A DNA stretch of 64,000 nt, taken from the NCBI RefSeq assembly GCF_016862215.1, contig NZ_BOMN01000057.1, positions 208,868-272,867 on the forward strand, given 5' to 3'. Both the position numbers and the translations under genes were made by a program. Positions 6,972 through 14,331 of this stretch are shown one piece after another. The notes beneath the pieces are model-generated. The model was given only the letters and a program-made list of their open reading frames with translations. It made no database searches and was not told the origin of the DNA. Source of the stretch: Winogradskya humida. Its GTDB lineage: Bacteria; Actinomycetota; Actinomycetes; Mycobacteriales; Micromonosporaceae. Numbering within the stretch: position 1 is the first letter of the stretch; every line of letters starts with the position of its first letter.

Positions 6972-8318
6972 ATGGAAATCGAGGACCTCGACGTCGCCGT
7001 CGACAACGGCAGCATCGACACCGTCCTGCTCGCGCTCACCGACATGCAGGGGCGGTTGCAGGGCAAGCGCCTGCACGGCCGCTACTTCATGGATGAGGTG
7101 GTGTCCGGCGGCAGTGAGGGCTGCAACTATCTGCTCGCCGTCGACGTGGACATGAACACCGTCGACGGATACGCGATGTCGTCGTGGAACAGCGGCTACG
7201 GCGACTTCGTCATGAAACCCGACTTCGCCACCCTGCGCCGCGTCCCCTGGCAGCCCGGCACCGCGATGGTCCTCGCCGACCTCGAGACCACCGATGGCGA
7301 GGCCGTCTACGCCTCGCCGCGGCAGATCCTGCGCCGCCAGCTCGATCGGCTCGCCGAGCACGACCTCACGGCCTTCGCGGGCACCGAGCTCGAGTTCCTG
7401 CTGGTCAAGGACACCTACGAGCAGGCGTGGGCAAAGAACTACCGGGACCTCACCCCCGCCAATCAGTACAACGTGGATTATTCGCTGCTCGGGACGGCCC
7501 GGGTCGAGCCGCTGCTGCGCCGCATCCGCAACGACATGGCGGGTGCAGGGCTCGTGCCTGAGAGCGCAAAAGGCGAGTGCAACTTCGGCCAGCACGAGAT
7601 CGCCTTTCGGTACGCGGACGCGCTGACCGCCGCCGACAACCACGTCATCTACAAGAACGGCGCCAAGGAGATCGCCGCCTTGGAGGGCATGGCGCTCACG
7701 TTCATGGCCAAGCCCAACGAGCGTGAGGGCAATTCGTGCCACATCCACTTCTCACTGCGCGGCGCGGACGGGCGCTCGGCGATGCTCGGTGACGGCCCGG
7801 CCCACCTGTCGCCGATCGGGGAGCAGGTCCTCGCCGGCCTCCTCGCCACGATGCGCGAGTTCAGCCTCCTCTTCGCGCCGAACATCAACTCCTACAAGCG
7901 CTATCAGCACGGCTCCTTCGCCCCGACGGCGCTGCGCTGGGGCGTCGACAACCGCACCTGCGCCCTGCGGATCGCGGGCCACGGCCAGGGCATGCGCGTC
8001 GAGAACAGGGTGCCGGGCGGCGACGTGAACCCCTATCTCGCGATCTCCGCGCTGATCGCGGGGGCGCTGCACGGCATCGAGAAAGAGTTGTCGCTGGAGG
8101 ACGAGTTCAGAGGCAACGCGTATGAGGACGGCTCGGCGCCCCGGGTGCCGACGACGTTGCGGGACGCGCTGGAGTTGTGGGAGCTCGGCCCGGTGGCCGC
8201 TGCGGCTTTCGGTGCTGACGTGGTCGCGCACTACGCCAACATGGCCAAGATCGAGCTCACGGCCTTCGACGCGGCGGTCACCGACTGGGAGCTGCGTCGC
8301 GGATTCGAGCGGCTGTGA
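6972..8318 (+). CDS. Glutamine-synthetase-like gamma-glutamyl-amine ligase (GlnA3/GlnA4/PuuA type)
   Basis: A 448-residue ligase of the glutamine synthetase superfamily, expected to join the gamma-carboxyl of glutamate to an amine using ATP. Visible signatures are the ATP/metal residues in GTELEFLL, GECNFGQHEIAFRY, CHIHFSL and NINSYKRYQHGSFAPTALRWG, plus the Arg region VENRVPGGDVNPYLA. It lacks the long glutamine-synthetase adenylylation region and is near the length of PuuA/IpuC-type enzymes rather than GlnA1. Residues that separate polyamine (GlnA3) from ethanolamine (GlnA4) enzymes cannot be judged by eye. The permease gene precedes it and an aldehyde dehydrogenase follows after a repeat-filled spacer. 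Confidence 0.87.
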   Translation: MEIEDLDVAVDNGSIDTVLLALTDMQGRLQGKRLHGRYFMDEVVSGGSEGCNYLLAVDVDMNTVDGYAMSSWNSGYGDFVMKPDFATLRRVPWQPGTAMVLADLETTDGEAVYASPRQILRRQLDRLAEHDLTAFAGTELEFLLVKDTYEQAWAKNYRDLTPANQYNVDYSLLGTARVEPLLRRIRNDMAGAGLVPESAKGECNFGQHEIAFRYADALTAADNHVIYKNGAKEIAALEGMALTFMAKPNEREGNSCHIHFSLRGADGRSAMLGDGPAHLSPIGEQVLAGLLATMREFSLLFAPNINSYKRYQHGSFAPTALRWGVDNRTCALRIAGHGQGMRVENRVPGGDVNPYLAISALIAGALHGIEKELSLEDEFRGNAYEDGSAPRVPTTLRDALELWELGPVAAAAFGADVVAHYANMAKIELTAFDAAVTDWELRRGFERL

Positions 8319-8344
8319 TCGCGGCGGCTTCCGGCTCGAGGGCG

Positions 8345-8510
8345 GCGGCTGGCGGTCCGCGGGCGTCGGCTGGCGGCCCGCAAGCGAGTGCCGGCCTGCA
8401 AGTGACTGCCGGGCCGTGGGCGACTGCCGGCCTGCAAGCGACTGCCGGCCCGCAAGCGACTGCCGGGCCGCGGGCGGCTGCTTCCGGCTCGCAAGCGGCG
8501 ACTGCTGGCC
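8345..8510. repeat. 18-bp imperfect tandem repeat in operon spacer
   Basis: Five phased 18-bp units start at 8384, 8402, 8420, 8438 and 8456 (consensus gcgactgccggcctgcaa), with degenerate 18-24-bp units on both sides. The whole 334-bp gap between the ligase and aldehyde dehydrogenase genes holds no plausible gene. The unit is a multiple of three, so long shadow frames appear in it. Confidence 0.85.
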
Positions 8511-8652
8511 CGCGAGGGGCGGCTTTCGGGAACTTGCGCGGTCTCGGGGCTAGGCGGGGCGTGGCCGGCGTCGGCGGGGCGATGTGGTGGAGCCGGGGCC
8601 GGTGGGGGTCGTGGACGGCGTGGGCGTGTGATGATCTTCGGGGAGGTGGGGC

Positions 8653-10014
8653 GTGGACAGTCTTGACCTGATCAATCCGGCTACCGGGACGGTGCTGCAG
8701 GGCGTACCCATGAATGGGGTTGCCGAGACTGACGCCGCGATCGAGCGGGCGCAGCGGGCCTTTGAATCGTGGCGGCAGGTGGCGCCGGGGGATCGCGCCC
8801 GGTTGTTGCGCCGCTTCGCCGATGCCGTCGACGCTCGTGCCGAGGAGCTCGCTCAGCTCGAGGTTCGCAACTCGGGGCACACGATCGGAAACGCTCGCTG
8901 GGAGGCGGGCAACGTCCGCGACGTGCTCGAGTATTACGCGGCGGCTCCGGAGCGGCTGACCGGGCGGCAGATCCCGGTGGCCGGCGGCATCGACATGACC
9001 TTCCATGAGCCACTCGGTGTCGTCGGGATCATCGTGCCGTGGAATTTCCCGATGCCGATTGCCGGGTGGGGGTTCGCGCCCGCCCTGGCAGCCGGTAACA
9101 CGGTCGTGCTCAAGCCTGCTGAGCTGACGCCGCTGACCGCCCTCCGGCTCGCGGAGCTGGCCCTGGAAGCCGGGCTCCCGGAAGGCGTATTCACCGTCCT
9201 GCCGGGGCGCGGGGACGTGGTGGGGCAGCGGTTCGTCACACATCCCGCTGTGCGCAAGGTGTGCTTCACCGGCTCCACCCGGGTCGGGAAATCCATCATG
9301 GCGGGCTGTGCCGACCAGGTGAAACGCGTGACACTCGAGCTCGGCGGCAAGAACGCGAACATCGTCTTCGCCGACTCCGATCTCGAGAAAGCCGCGGCGA
9401 GCGCCCCCGGCGGCGTCTTCGACAACGCGGGGCAGGACTGCTGCGCGCGGTCGCGGCTGCTGGTCCAGGATTCCGTGTACGACCGGTTCCTCTCGTTGCT
9501 CGAGCCCGCCGTCAAGGCGTACCGAGTGGAGGATCCGCAGCTCGATACCGCCGAGATGGGGCCGCTGATCTCCGCCGCCCACCGCGAGAAGGTCGCGTCG
9601 TACACCGCCGAAGGTGAGGTGGCCTTCACCGGAACCGCGCCCGATGGCGACGGATGGTGGTTCCCGCCGACGGTGCTGCTCGCGCAGTCGGCGAACGACC
9701 GGCACTGGCGCGAGGAAGTTTTCGGGCCGGTCATCTCGGTGCTGCCCTTCCACGACGAGGCCGAGGCGATCGCGCTGGCCAACGACACCGAGTACGGGCT
9801 CTCCGGCTCCATCTGGACCCGGGACCTGGGCCGGGCGCTGCGCGTGTCGCGTGGCGTCGACACCGGCAACCTCAGTGTCAACTCGCACTCATCGGTGCGC
9901 TACTGGACGCCGTTCGGTGGCATGAAGCAGTCCGGGTTCGGGCGCGAGCTCGGACCCGACGCGGTGCTCGGGTTCACCGATGTCAAGAACGTGTTCATCT
10001 CGACGGAAAGCTGA
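8653..10014 (+). CDS. NAD(P)-dependent aldehyde dehydrogenase
   Basis: A 453-residue aldehyde dehydrogenase that oxidises an aldehyde to the acid. The cofactor-binding segment contains VPWNFPMP and FTGSTRVGK, the general-base Glu is in LELGGKNA (about residue 229) and the catalytic Cys is in GQDCC (about residue 263). Closest by appearance to betaine-aldehyde and gamma-glutamyl-aminobutyraldehyde dehydrogenases. The GTG at 8653 follows a strong gggaggtgggg ribosome site, so it is well translated despite the repeat-filled spacer upstream. In the proposed pathway it converts a gamma-glutamylated amino-aldehyde to the acid. The substrate is inferred from context only. Confidence 0.88.
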   Translation: MDSLDLINPATGTVLQGVPMNGVAETDAAIERAQRAFESWRQVAPGDRARLLRRFADAVDARAEELAQLEVRNSGHTIGNARWEAGNVRDVLEYYAAAPERLTGRQIPVAGGIDMTFHEPLGVVGIIVPWNFPMPIAGWGFAPALAAGNTVVLKPAELTPLTALRLAELALEAGLPEGVFTVLPGRGDVVGQRFVTHPAVRKVCFTGSTRVGKSIMAGCADQVKRVTLELGGKNANIVFADSDLEKAAASAPGGVFDNAGQDCCARSRLLVQDSVYDRFLSLLEPAVKAYRVEDPQLDTAEMGPLISAAHREKVASYTAEGEVAFTGTAPDGDGWWFPPTVLLAQSANDRHWREEVFGPVISVLPFHDEAEAIALANDTEYGLSGSIWTRDLGRALRVSRGVDTGNLSVNSHSSVRYWTPFGGMKQSGFGRELGPDAVLGFTDVKNVFISTES

Positions 10015-10025
10015 GAGGGTCGGCT

Positions 10026-10790
10026 GTGGAGCGTTTGCAGGATCGCGTTGCCGTCATCACCGGGGCCGGCAGCGGCATCGGGCTGGCCACCGCCCGCCGG
10101 TTCGCGGCCGAGGGCGCCAAGGTCGTTTGCGTGGACATCTCCGAGGACGCCGGCAAGGCCGCCGCCGATGAGGTCGGCGGCGAATTCGTGGCGTGTGATG
10201 TCAGTGACGAAGAGTCGGTGCGCGCACTTTTCGACGGCGTCGCGGAACGGCACGGAAGGGTCGACATCGCGTTCAACAACGCGGGCATCTCACCGCCCGA
10301 CGACGACTCGATCCTGGTCACCGGAATCGACGCCTGGGAACGGGTCATCCGGGTCAACACCACGAGCGTCTTCTTCTGCTGCAAATACGCGATCCCGCAC
10401 ATGCAGCGCCAGGGCAAGGGCTCGATCATCAACACGGCCTCGTTCGTGGCACTGCTCGGCGCGGCAACCTCGCAGATCGCCTACACGGCCAGCAAGGGCG
10501 GAGTGCTCGCGATGACCCGTGAGCTGGGCGTCCAGTTCGCCCGCGAAGGCATCCGGATCAACGCGCTCTGCCCCGGACCGGTCGCCACACCCCTGCTGAT
10601 GGAGCTCTTCGCCAGCGACCCGGAACGCGCCGCACGCCGCCTCGTGCACGTCCCGATGGGCCGATTCGCGGAGCCCGACGAGATCGCCGCCGCGGTGGCC
10701 TTCCTCGCCAGCGACGATGCCTCCTTTATGACGGCCTCGCAATTCGTGGTCGACGGCGGAATTACGGGCGCCTATGTGACGCCCCTCTGA
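10026..10790 (+). CDS. SDR-family alcohol dehydrogenase/oxidoreductase
   Basis: A 254-residue classical SDR. It has TGAGSGIG at residues ~12-19, Asp after the second strand (VCVDIS), which points to NAD, then NNAG, a catalytic Ser in NTASFVALLG, and YTASK. The C-terminus ends in the usual VDGG region. Such proteins are often labelled 3-oxoacyl-ACP reductases, but the context (11 bp after an aldehyde dehydrogenase, in a glutamylation cluster) suggests oxidation of an alcohol to an aldehyde. The GTG at 10026 is preceded by a GAGAGGG-like site. If the imported substrate is an amino alcohol, this enzyme would act between the ligase and the aldehyde dehydrogenase. Confidence 0.85.
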   Translation: MERLQDRVAVITGAGSGIGLATARRFAAEGAKVVCVDISEDAGKAAADEVGGEFVACDVSDEESVRALFDGVAERHGRVDIAFNNAGISPPDDDSILVTGIDAWERVIRVNTTSVFFCCKYAIPHMQRQGKGSIINTASFVALLGAATSQIAYTASKGGVLAMTRELGVQFAREGIRINALCPGPVATPLLMELFASDPERAARRLVHVPMGRFAEPDEIAAAVAFLASDDASFMTASQFVVDGGITGAYVTPL

Positions 10791-10909
10791 GTCCGATGTG
10801 GGCCTGCCCGGGCACGCGGCTAGTGGAAGGGTGGCGGACCTCTCGCGCCCGCGCTGAGCGGGAACGGTAGGAACTTTTTGCTTCTTTGTTTAGAGCGTTC
10901 AAACGGCGG

Positions 10910-10967
10910 GCACCGGATCTGCACGCTCCCTTACCGGGGAGTGCAGGGGTCGAATCCCCGCCGGTGC
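10910..10967 (+). other. tRNA-like three-way-junction fold (tRNA remnant?)
   Basis: Seven bases (gcaccgg) at 10910-10916 pair perfectly with ccggtgc at 10961-10967. Inside are a ~10-bp hairpin with one bulge (10920-10945) and a T-arm-like hairpin, ggggtcgaatcccc (10946-10959). This is only 58 nt and has no D arm, and the T loop is one base short. It therefore looks like the decayed or rearranged 3' half of a tRNA gene, or a novel compact RNA. An intact tRNA is not supported. Confidence 0.35.
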
Positions 10968-11172
10968 ACGCTTTGATCGCTGTGCCGGTGGGTCGGACGG
11001 GCCCGGGCGCGGCGTCAGCCCAGCGAGGCGGCGCCGCGCGCCCGTGCCCGGCCCACTCCCTCGCCCAGCCTGGGGCTTCGCGGGTCAGGCCCTGTTGACT
11101 TCCTGTCCGGCTCGGGGCGTTGCGGGTCAGGCCCGGCCAACTTCCATCGCCCTCCGCGCGGCACGGCCCCGC

Positions 11173-11494
11173 GTCGCACGTCGGGTGTCGGGCGTTGCGC
11201 GTCGGGCGTCGCGCGTCGCGCGTCGCACGTCGGGTGTCGGGCGTTGCGCGTCGGGCGTTGCGCGTTGCGCGTCGCACGTCGGGTGTCGGGCGTTGCGCGT
11301 CGGGTGTCGGGTGTCGGGTGTCGGGTGTCGGGTGTCGGGCGTCGGGCGTCGGGCGTCGGGTGTCGGGTGTCGGGTGTCGGGTGCTGCGCGTCAAGCGTCG
11401 GAGGTTGGGCGTTGCGTGTCGGGTGCTGCGCGTCAGGCATCGGAGGTCGGGCGTTGGGGGTTGCGCGTCGGGGGTTGTGCGTCAGGCGTCGGCC
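11173..11494. repeat. Heptanucleotide tandem array, 46 units in phase
   Basis: Units of 7 bp (most often gtcgggt, gtcgggc, gttgcgc and gtcgcac) follow each other without one insertion or deletion from 11173 to 11494. Variants are interspersed in blocks, showing repeated unit duplications. The array is G-rich on the plus strand and contains no stop codon in most frames, which creates spurious long frames on both strands. Confidence 0.93.
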
Positions 11495-12240
11495 CGGTCG
11501 GCTCTCTGTCCGGCGGCCTAGGGGGATCGCGGGTCGGGTCTGGCTGAGGGCGAGCGGCTGGGTCGGGTCTGGACGGCAGGGATCGTCGGACCGCGATCCT
11601 GCGTCAGCTGGGACTGCGGGCCGGGCGTGGGCTGGGACTGTGGGCCGGGAGCGGTCTTGGTGGACTGGTTCGTGAGCTGGACCTGGATGGCTGTCGCCGG
11701 ACTACCGGGCGAGATCTGACCGATGGCAGCGCCGCCGATGTGATCATCGGTTTGTGCCGTATCCGGCAAGTGTGATCGTCACGCTTCGTCACCTGGGCCA
11801 GAAGATATATGTCACGCGCTGAACAATGATTGCACCGTGCTTGATAGTCGGTACCGCCATAAGTTGTGGCTTACGGGGAATCAACGCAATATTCGGCGGG
11901 ATTCTCGCTCGGGCAGATCGTCGATGATCGGTTCACCAGGTGGAAGACACGGGGTGTTACCGAGCAGGGCGCGCTGAAGCTTGGGAGATCGAGTCACCTG
12001 CCCCGGATGACTCGCGGCGCGCGGAGCCCTCGGCGCCGCGTGTCCGTGTCCGGCCGGCATCCGGCCCAGCGGAGGCCCAGGGGAGGTCCGAAGGAGGCCC
12101 AGGGGAGGCCCAGGGGGCGCGCCGGAGTGGCGCCCGGCAGCTCGATGAGGAATGACTTGCCGGGCTGGTGTCCGGGGGTGTTGGGGGCTCGGGGGTGGGA
12201 TGTGGGTTGATCTCGGGGCTGGGTTGATTAGGTTGGGGTG
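11495..12240. other. Non-coding decayed region before the hydrolase genes
   Basis: No convincing gene is present. A lower-GC patch (about 11800-11890) looks foreign to its surroundings, and short direct repeats of a gcccaggggagg type occur around 12065-12115. Open frames here are low-complexity and lack ribosome sites. Together with the heptamer array and the tRNA-like fold it forms a 1.45-kb gap inside an otherwise functional gene cluster. Confidence 0.6.
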
Positions 12241-12933
12241 ATGCGTCCTGTCATTGGCATCACCACCTATGTGGAGTCGGCGACGTGGGGGGTCTGGACG
12301 GATCTGCCTACGGCTCTGATTCCGCAGGACTATGTTGCGGCGGTGAATGCGGCCGGTGGGCGGGCGGTGCTGCTTCCGCCAGATGACCTGGATGCGGATG
12401 TGGTGGGCGTACTCGACGGGTTGTTGCTTTCCGGGGGTGCGGATGTCGGGCCTGAGCTTTATGGGGCGGAGGCCGGCCCGCGGACGGTGACCAGGCCGGA
12501 GCGCGATTCCGGGGAGCTGATGCTCGCGAGGGCGGCGCTCGCGATTGACCTGCCCGTTCTTGGGGTCTGCCGGGGGATCCAACTGCTCGCCGTTGCGGCC
12601 GGGGGTGCCCTTCACCAGCATCTTCCCGATGTTCTGGGGCATGAGCGGCATCAGCCGGCGCCGGCGACGTACGGGCGGCAGGATGTGAGTTTTGTGGCTG
12701 GGAGTCGGCTTTCCGGGCTGATGGGGGATGACCGGGGTGTGCATTGTTACCACCATCAGGGTGTGGCTGATGCCGGTTCTCTGACCGTTGCTGCCCGGGC
12801 GGGGGATGGGCTCATCGAAGCGGTGGAAGACCCGGGGAAGAGGTTTGTGCTTGGCGTGCAGTGGCACCCTGAGGTTGTCAGAGACAAACGTATTTTCGGC
12901 GCGTTCGTGGAAGCGGCGAGCGGACGCCGGTAA
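12241..12933 (+). CDS. Class-I glutamine amidotransferase, PuuD-like gamma-glutamyl hydrolase (copy 1)
   Basis: A 230-residue hydrolase of the peptidase C26 type, expected to release glutamate from a gamma-glutamyl amide. The nucleophilic elbow LGVCRGIQLLAV carries the Cys, and GVQWHPE carries the catalytic His and Glu. The substrate lip LLSGGADVGPELYG is typical of gamma-glutamyl-GABA hydrolases. The ATG at 12241 (MRPVIGIT) matches the family start; a GTG lies immediately before it. A paralogue follows 25 bp downstream and the two are probably co-transcribed. It would perform the last step of the glutamylation pathway. Confidence 0.86.
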   Translation: MRPVIGITTYVESATWGVWTDLPTALIPQDYVAAVNAAGGRAVLLPPDDLDADVVGVLDGLLLSGGADVGPELYGAEAGPRTVTRPERDSGELMLARAALAIDLPVLGVCRGIQLLAVAAGGALHQHLPDVLGHERHQPAPATYGRQDVSFVAGSRLSGLMGDDRGVHCYHHQGVADAGSLTVAARAGDGLIEAVEDPGKRFVLGVQWHPEVVRDKRIFGAFVEAASGRR

Positions 12934-12958
12934 GGCGCGAAGGGGAGGATGGCACCGC

Positions 12959-13690
12959 ATGCGCAGGCCATTGATTGGATTGACCTCGTACGCCCAGAAT
13001 GTCCAGTATGGCGGTACTGATCTGCTGGCGGGGATGTTGCCGATGTCCTACGTCAAGGCAGTTCATGCCACGGGTGGGCGTGCGGTGCTGATCACGCCTG
13101 ACGATCCGGGCACCGACGTGCTGGAGTCGCTGGACGGCATCGTGTTCTGCGGTGGTGGGGACGTCGATCCGGCGCTGTACGGTGCCGAGCAGCATCCGGC
13201 GACGGAGGCTGACAACGTGCGGGACACGTCCGAGCTGATGTTGATGCGGGCCGCGCTGGATTCCGGGTTGCCGCTGCTCGGGGTGTGCCGGGGCATGCAG
13301 GTGATGGCGGTGGCCACGGGCGGTTCCCTGCACCAGCATCTGCCTGACCTGGTCGGCCATGAACGGCACCGGGCGGCTCCGGGCACCGACCCGCTGGCCG
13401 CGGATGCGTCCTCTTTCGGGCGACACGATGTGGTGGTCCGGGAGGGTTCGGCGGCGTTCTCGCTGCTGGGCGAGCGGCTCACCGTCAACTCGTTCCATCA
13501 TCAGGCAATCGATGATCCGGGCAAGTTCACGATCACCGGGTGGTGTCCCGACGACCGGATCGTGGAGATCATCGAGGGCACCGGGCCGGTCTTCCAGCTC
13601 GGCGTTCAGTGGCACCCCGAACGCACCGGCGACCTCAGGGCGTTTGCAGCGCTGACCGAGGCCGCAATGCGTACAAAAATGGTGGTCTAG
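12959..13690 (+). CDS. Class-I glutamine amidotransferase, PuuD-like gamma-glutamyl hydrolase (copy 2)
   Basis: A 243-residue paralogue of the preceding gene with the same fold signatures: FCGGGDVDPALYG, LGVCRGMQVMAV with the catalytic Cys, FHHQAI, and GVQWHPE with the His/Glu pair. All catalytic residues are kept, so both copies should be active. The ATG at 12959 follows an aaggggagg ribosome site. Sequence divergence from copy 1 is considerable, suggesting an old duplication or separate acquisition and perhaps different gamma-glutamyl substrates. The stop codon overlaps the convergent HD-domain gene by 4 bp. Confidence 0.86.
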   Translation: MRRPLIGLTSYAQNVQYGGTDLLAGMLPMSYVKAVHATGGRAVLITPDDPGTDVLESLDGIVFCGGGDVDPALYGAEQHPATEADNVRDTSELMLMRAALDSGLPLLGVCRGMQVMAVATGGSLHQHLPDLVGHERHRAAPGTDPLAADASSFGRHDVVVREGSAAFSLLGERLTVNSFHHQAIDDPGKFTITGWCPDDRIVEIIEGTGPVFQLGVQWHPERTGDLRAFAALTEAAMRTKMVV

Positions 13691-14265
13691 GAGACCGGGA
13701 AGGCCGACTGGAAGGCCAACCGTGTGTCGGCACCGGCTGCCACGTCCTGAATCAGGTCGTCGAGGATCATGAACGCCTCCCACGGCGCCGCGCCGAGATG
13801 CGACCCCACGCGTTCCTCCAGCTCAGGGACCCGGGCGCCTTTCCAGACCTGGTCGGCAAGGCTGACCAGGAGATCCTCGAGATCCGCGCCGGTGCTGTCC
13901 GGATGCCACGACGATCCGTGGGTGCCGGCGAAGCGCGCGAGATGCCACGGCACCCCGTACGAGAGAAGCAACTCCCGCCCGGCGTCCTCATGCAGACGGC
14001 CCGGCTGCGAGAGCTCGGAACCGTGGATCGTCTTGCCGATGTCGTGGGTGGCAGCGCCGAACAGCACCGCCGTCGTGTCGAATTCAAGGTCGGGACGGCC
14101 GCGCCCGAGCCGGTCGGTCAGCGTCCACGCGACGTCGTGGACGGCCCGCAGGTGGGCGGCCAGCCGCGGCTGAGCGTTCGTGATCAGCAGCAACTCGGTC
14201 GCCGCGGCGGGCAGTGGCCGCAGGGACGATTCGGTCAGGGCACGGTCGAGGGCCGAGGTTGTCAC
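13687..14265 (-). CDS. HD-domain hydrolase-like protein
   Basis: A 192-residue protein with HD-superfamily metal residues: an early His (RAVHDVAW), the HD pair in GAATHDIGK (~residues 75-80), and later His residues in RLHEDAGRELL and WHLARFAGTHG. This is the arrangement of metal-dependent phosphohydrolases acting on nucleotides or phosphoesters; the substrate is unknown. The start is GTG at 14265. It is divergent from the large sensor gene, with a 66-bp gap that contains the short palindrome acggttaccgt (14282-14292). Confidence 0.8.
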   Translation of the reverse strand: MTTSALDRALTESSLRPLPAAATELLLITNAQPRLAAHLRAVHDVAWTLTDRLGRGRPDLEFDTTAVLFGAATHDIGKTIHGSELSQPGRLHEDAGRELLLSYGVPWHLARFAGTHGSSWHPDSTGADLEDLLVSLADQVWKGARVPELEERVGSHLGAAPWEAFMILDDLIQDVAAGADTRLAFQSAFPVS

Positions 14266-14331
14266 GCGCGCAACGATAGCTACGGTTACCGTGCAGGTTC
14301 TGTTGCGGACAGTTGACGGTACGGAGGATGG

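Noticed and set aside
10861..10970. Complete tRNA gene
   Set aside because: No D arm or correct anticodon loop, and the T loop is one base short; only a tRNA-like remnant can be claimed.
10762..11675. Repeat-type proteins from the heptamer region
   Set aside because: The 7-bp unit lacks stops and gives 7-residue periodic peptides in every frame; there is no ribosome site or conserved motif.
11866..12210. Frame of 114 residues after the low-GC patch
   Set aside because: The sequence is basic and low-complexity in its second half, with no ribosome site and no domain.
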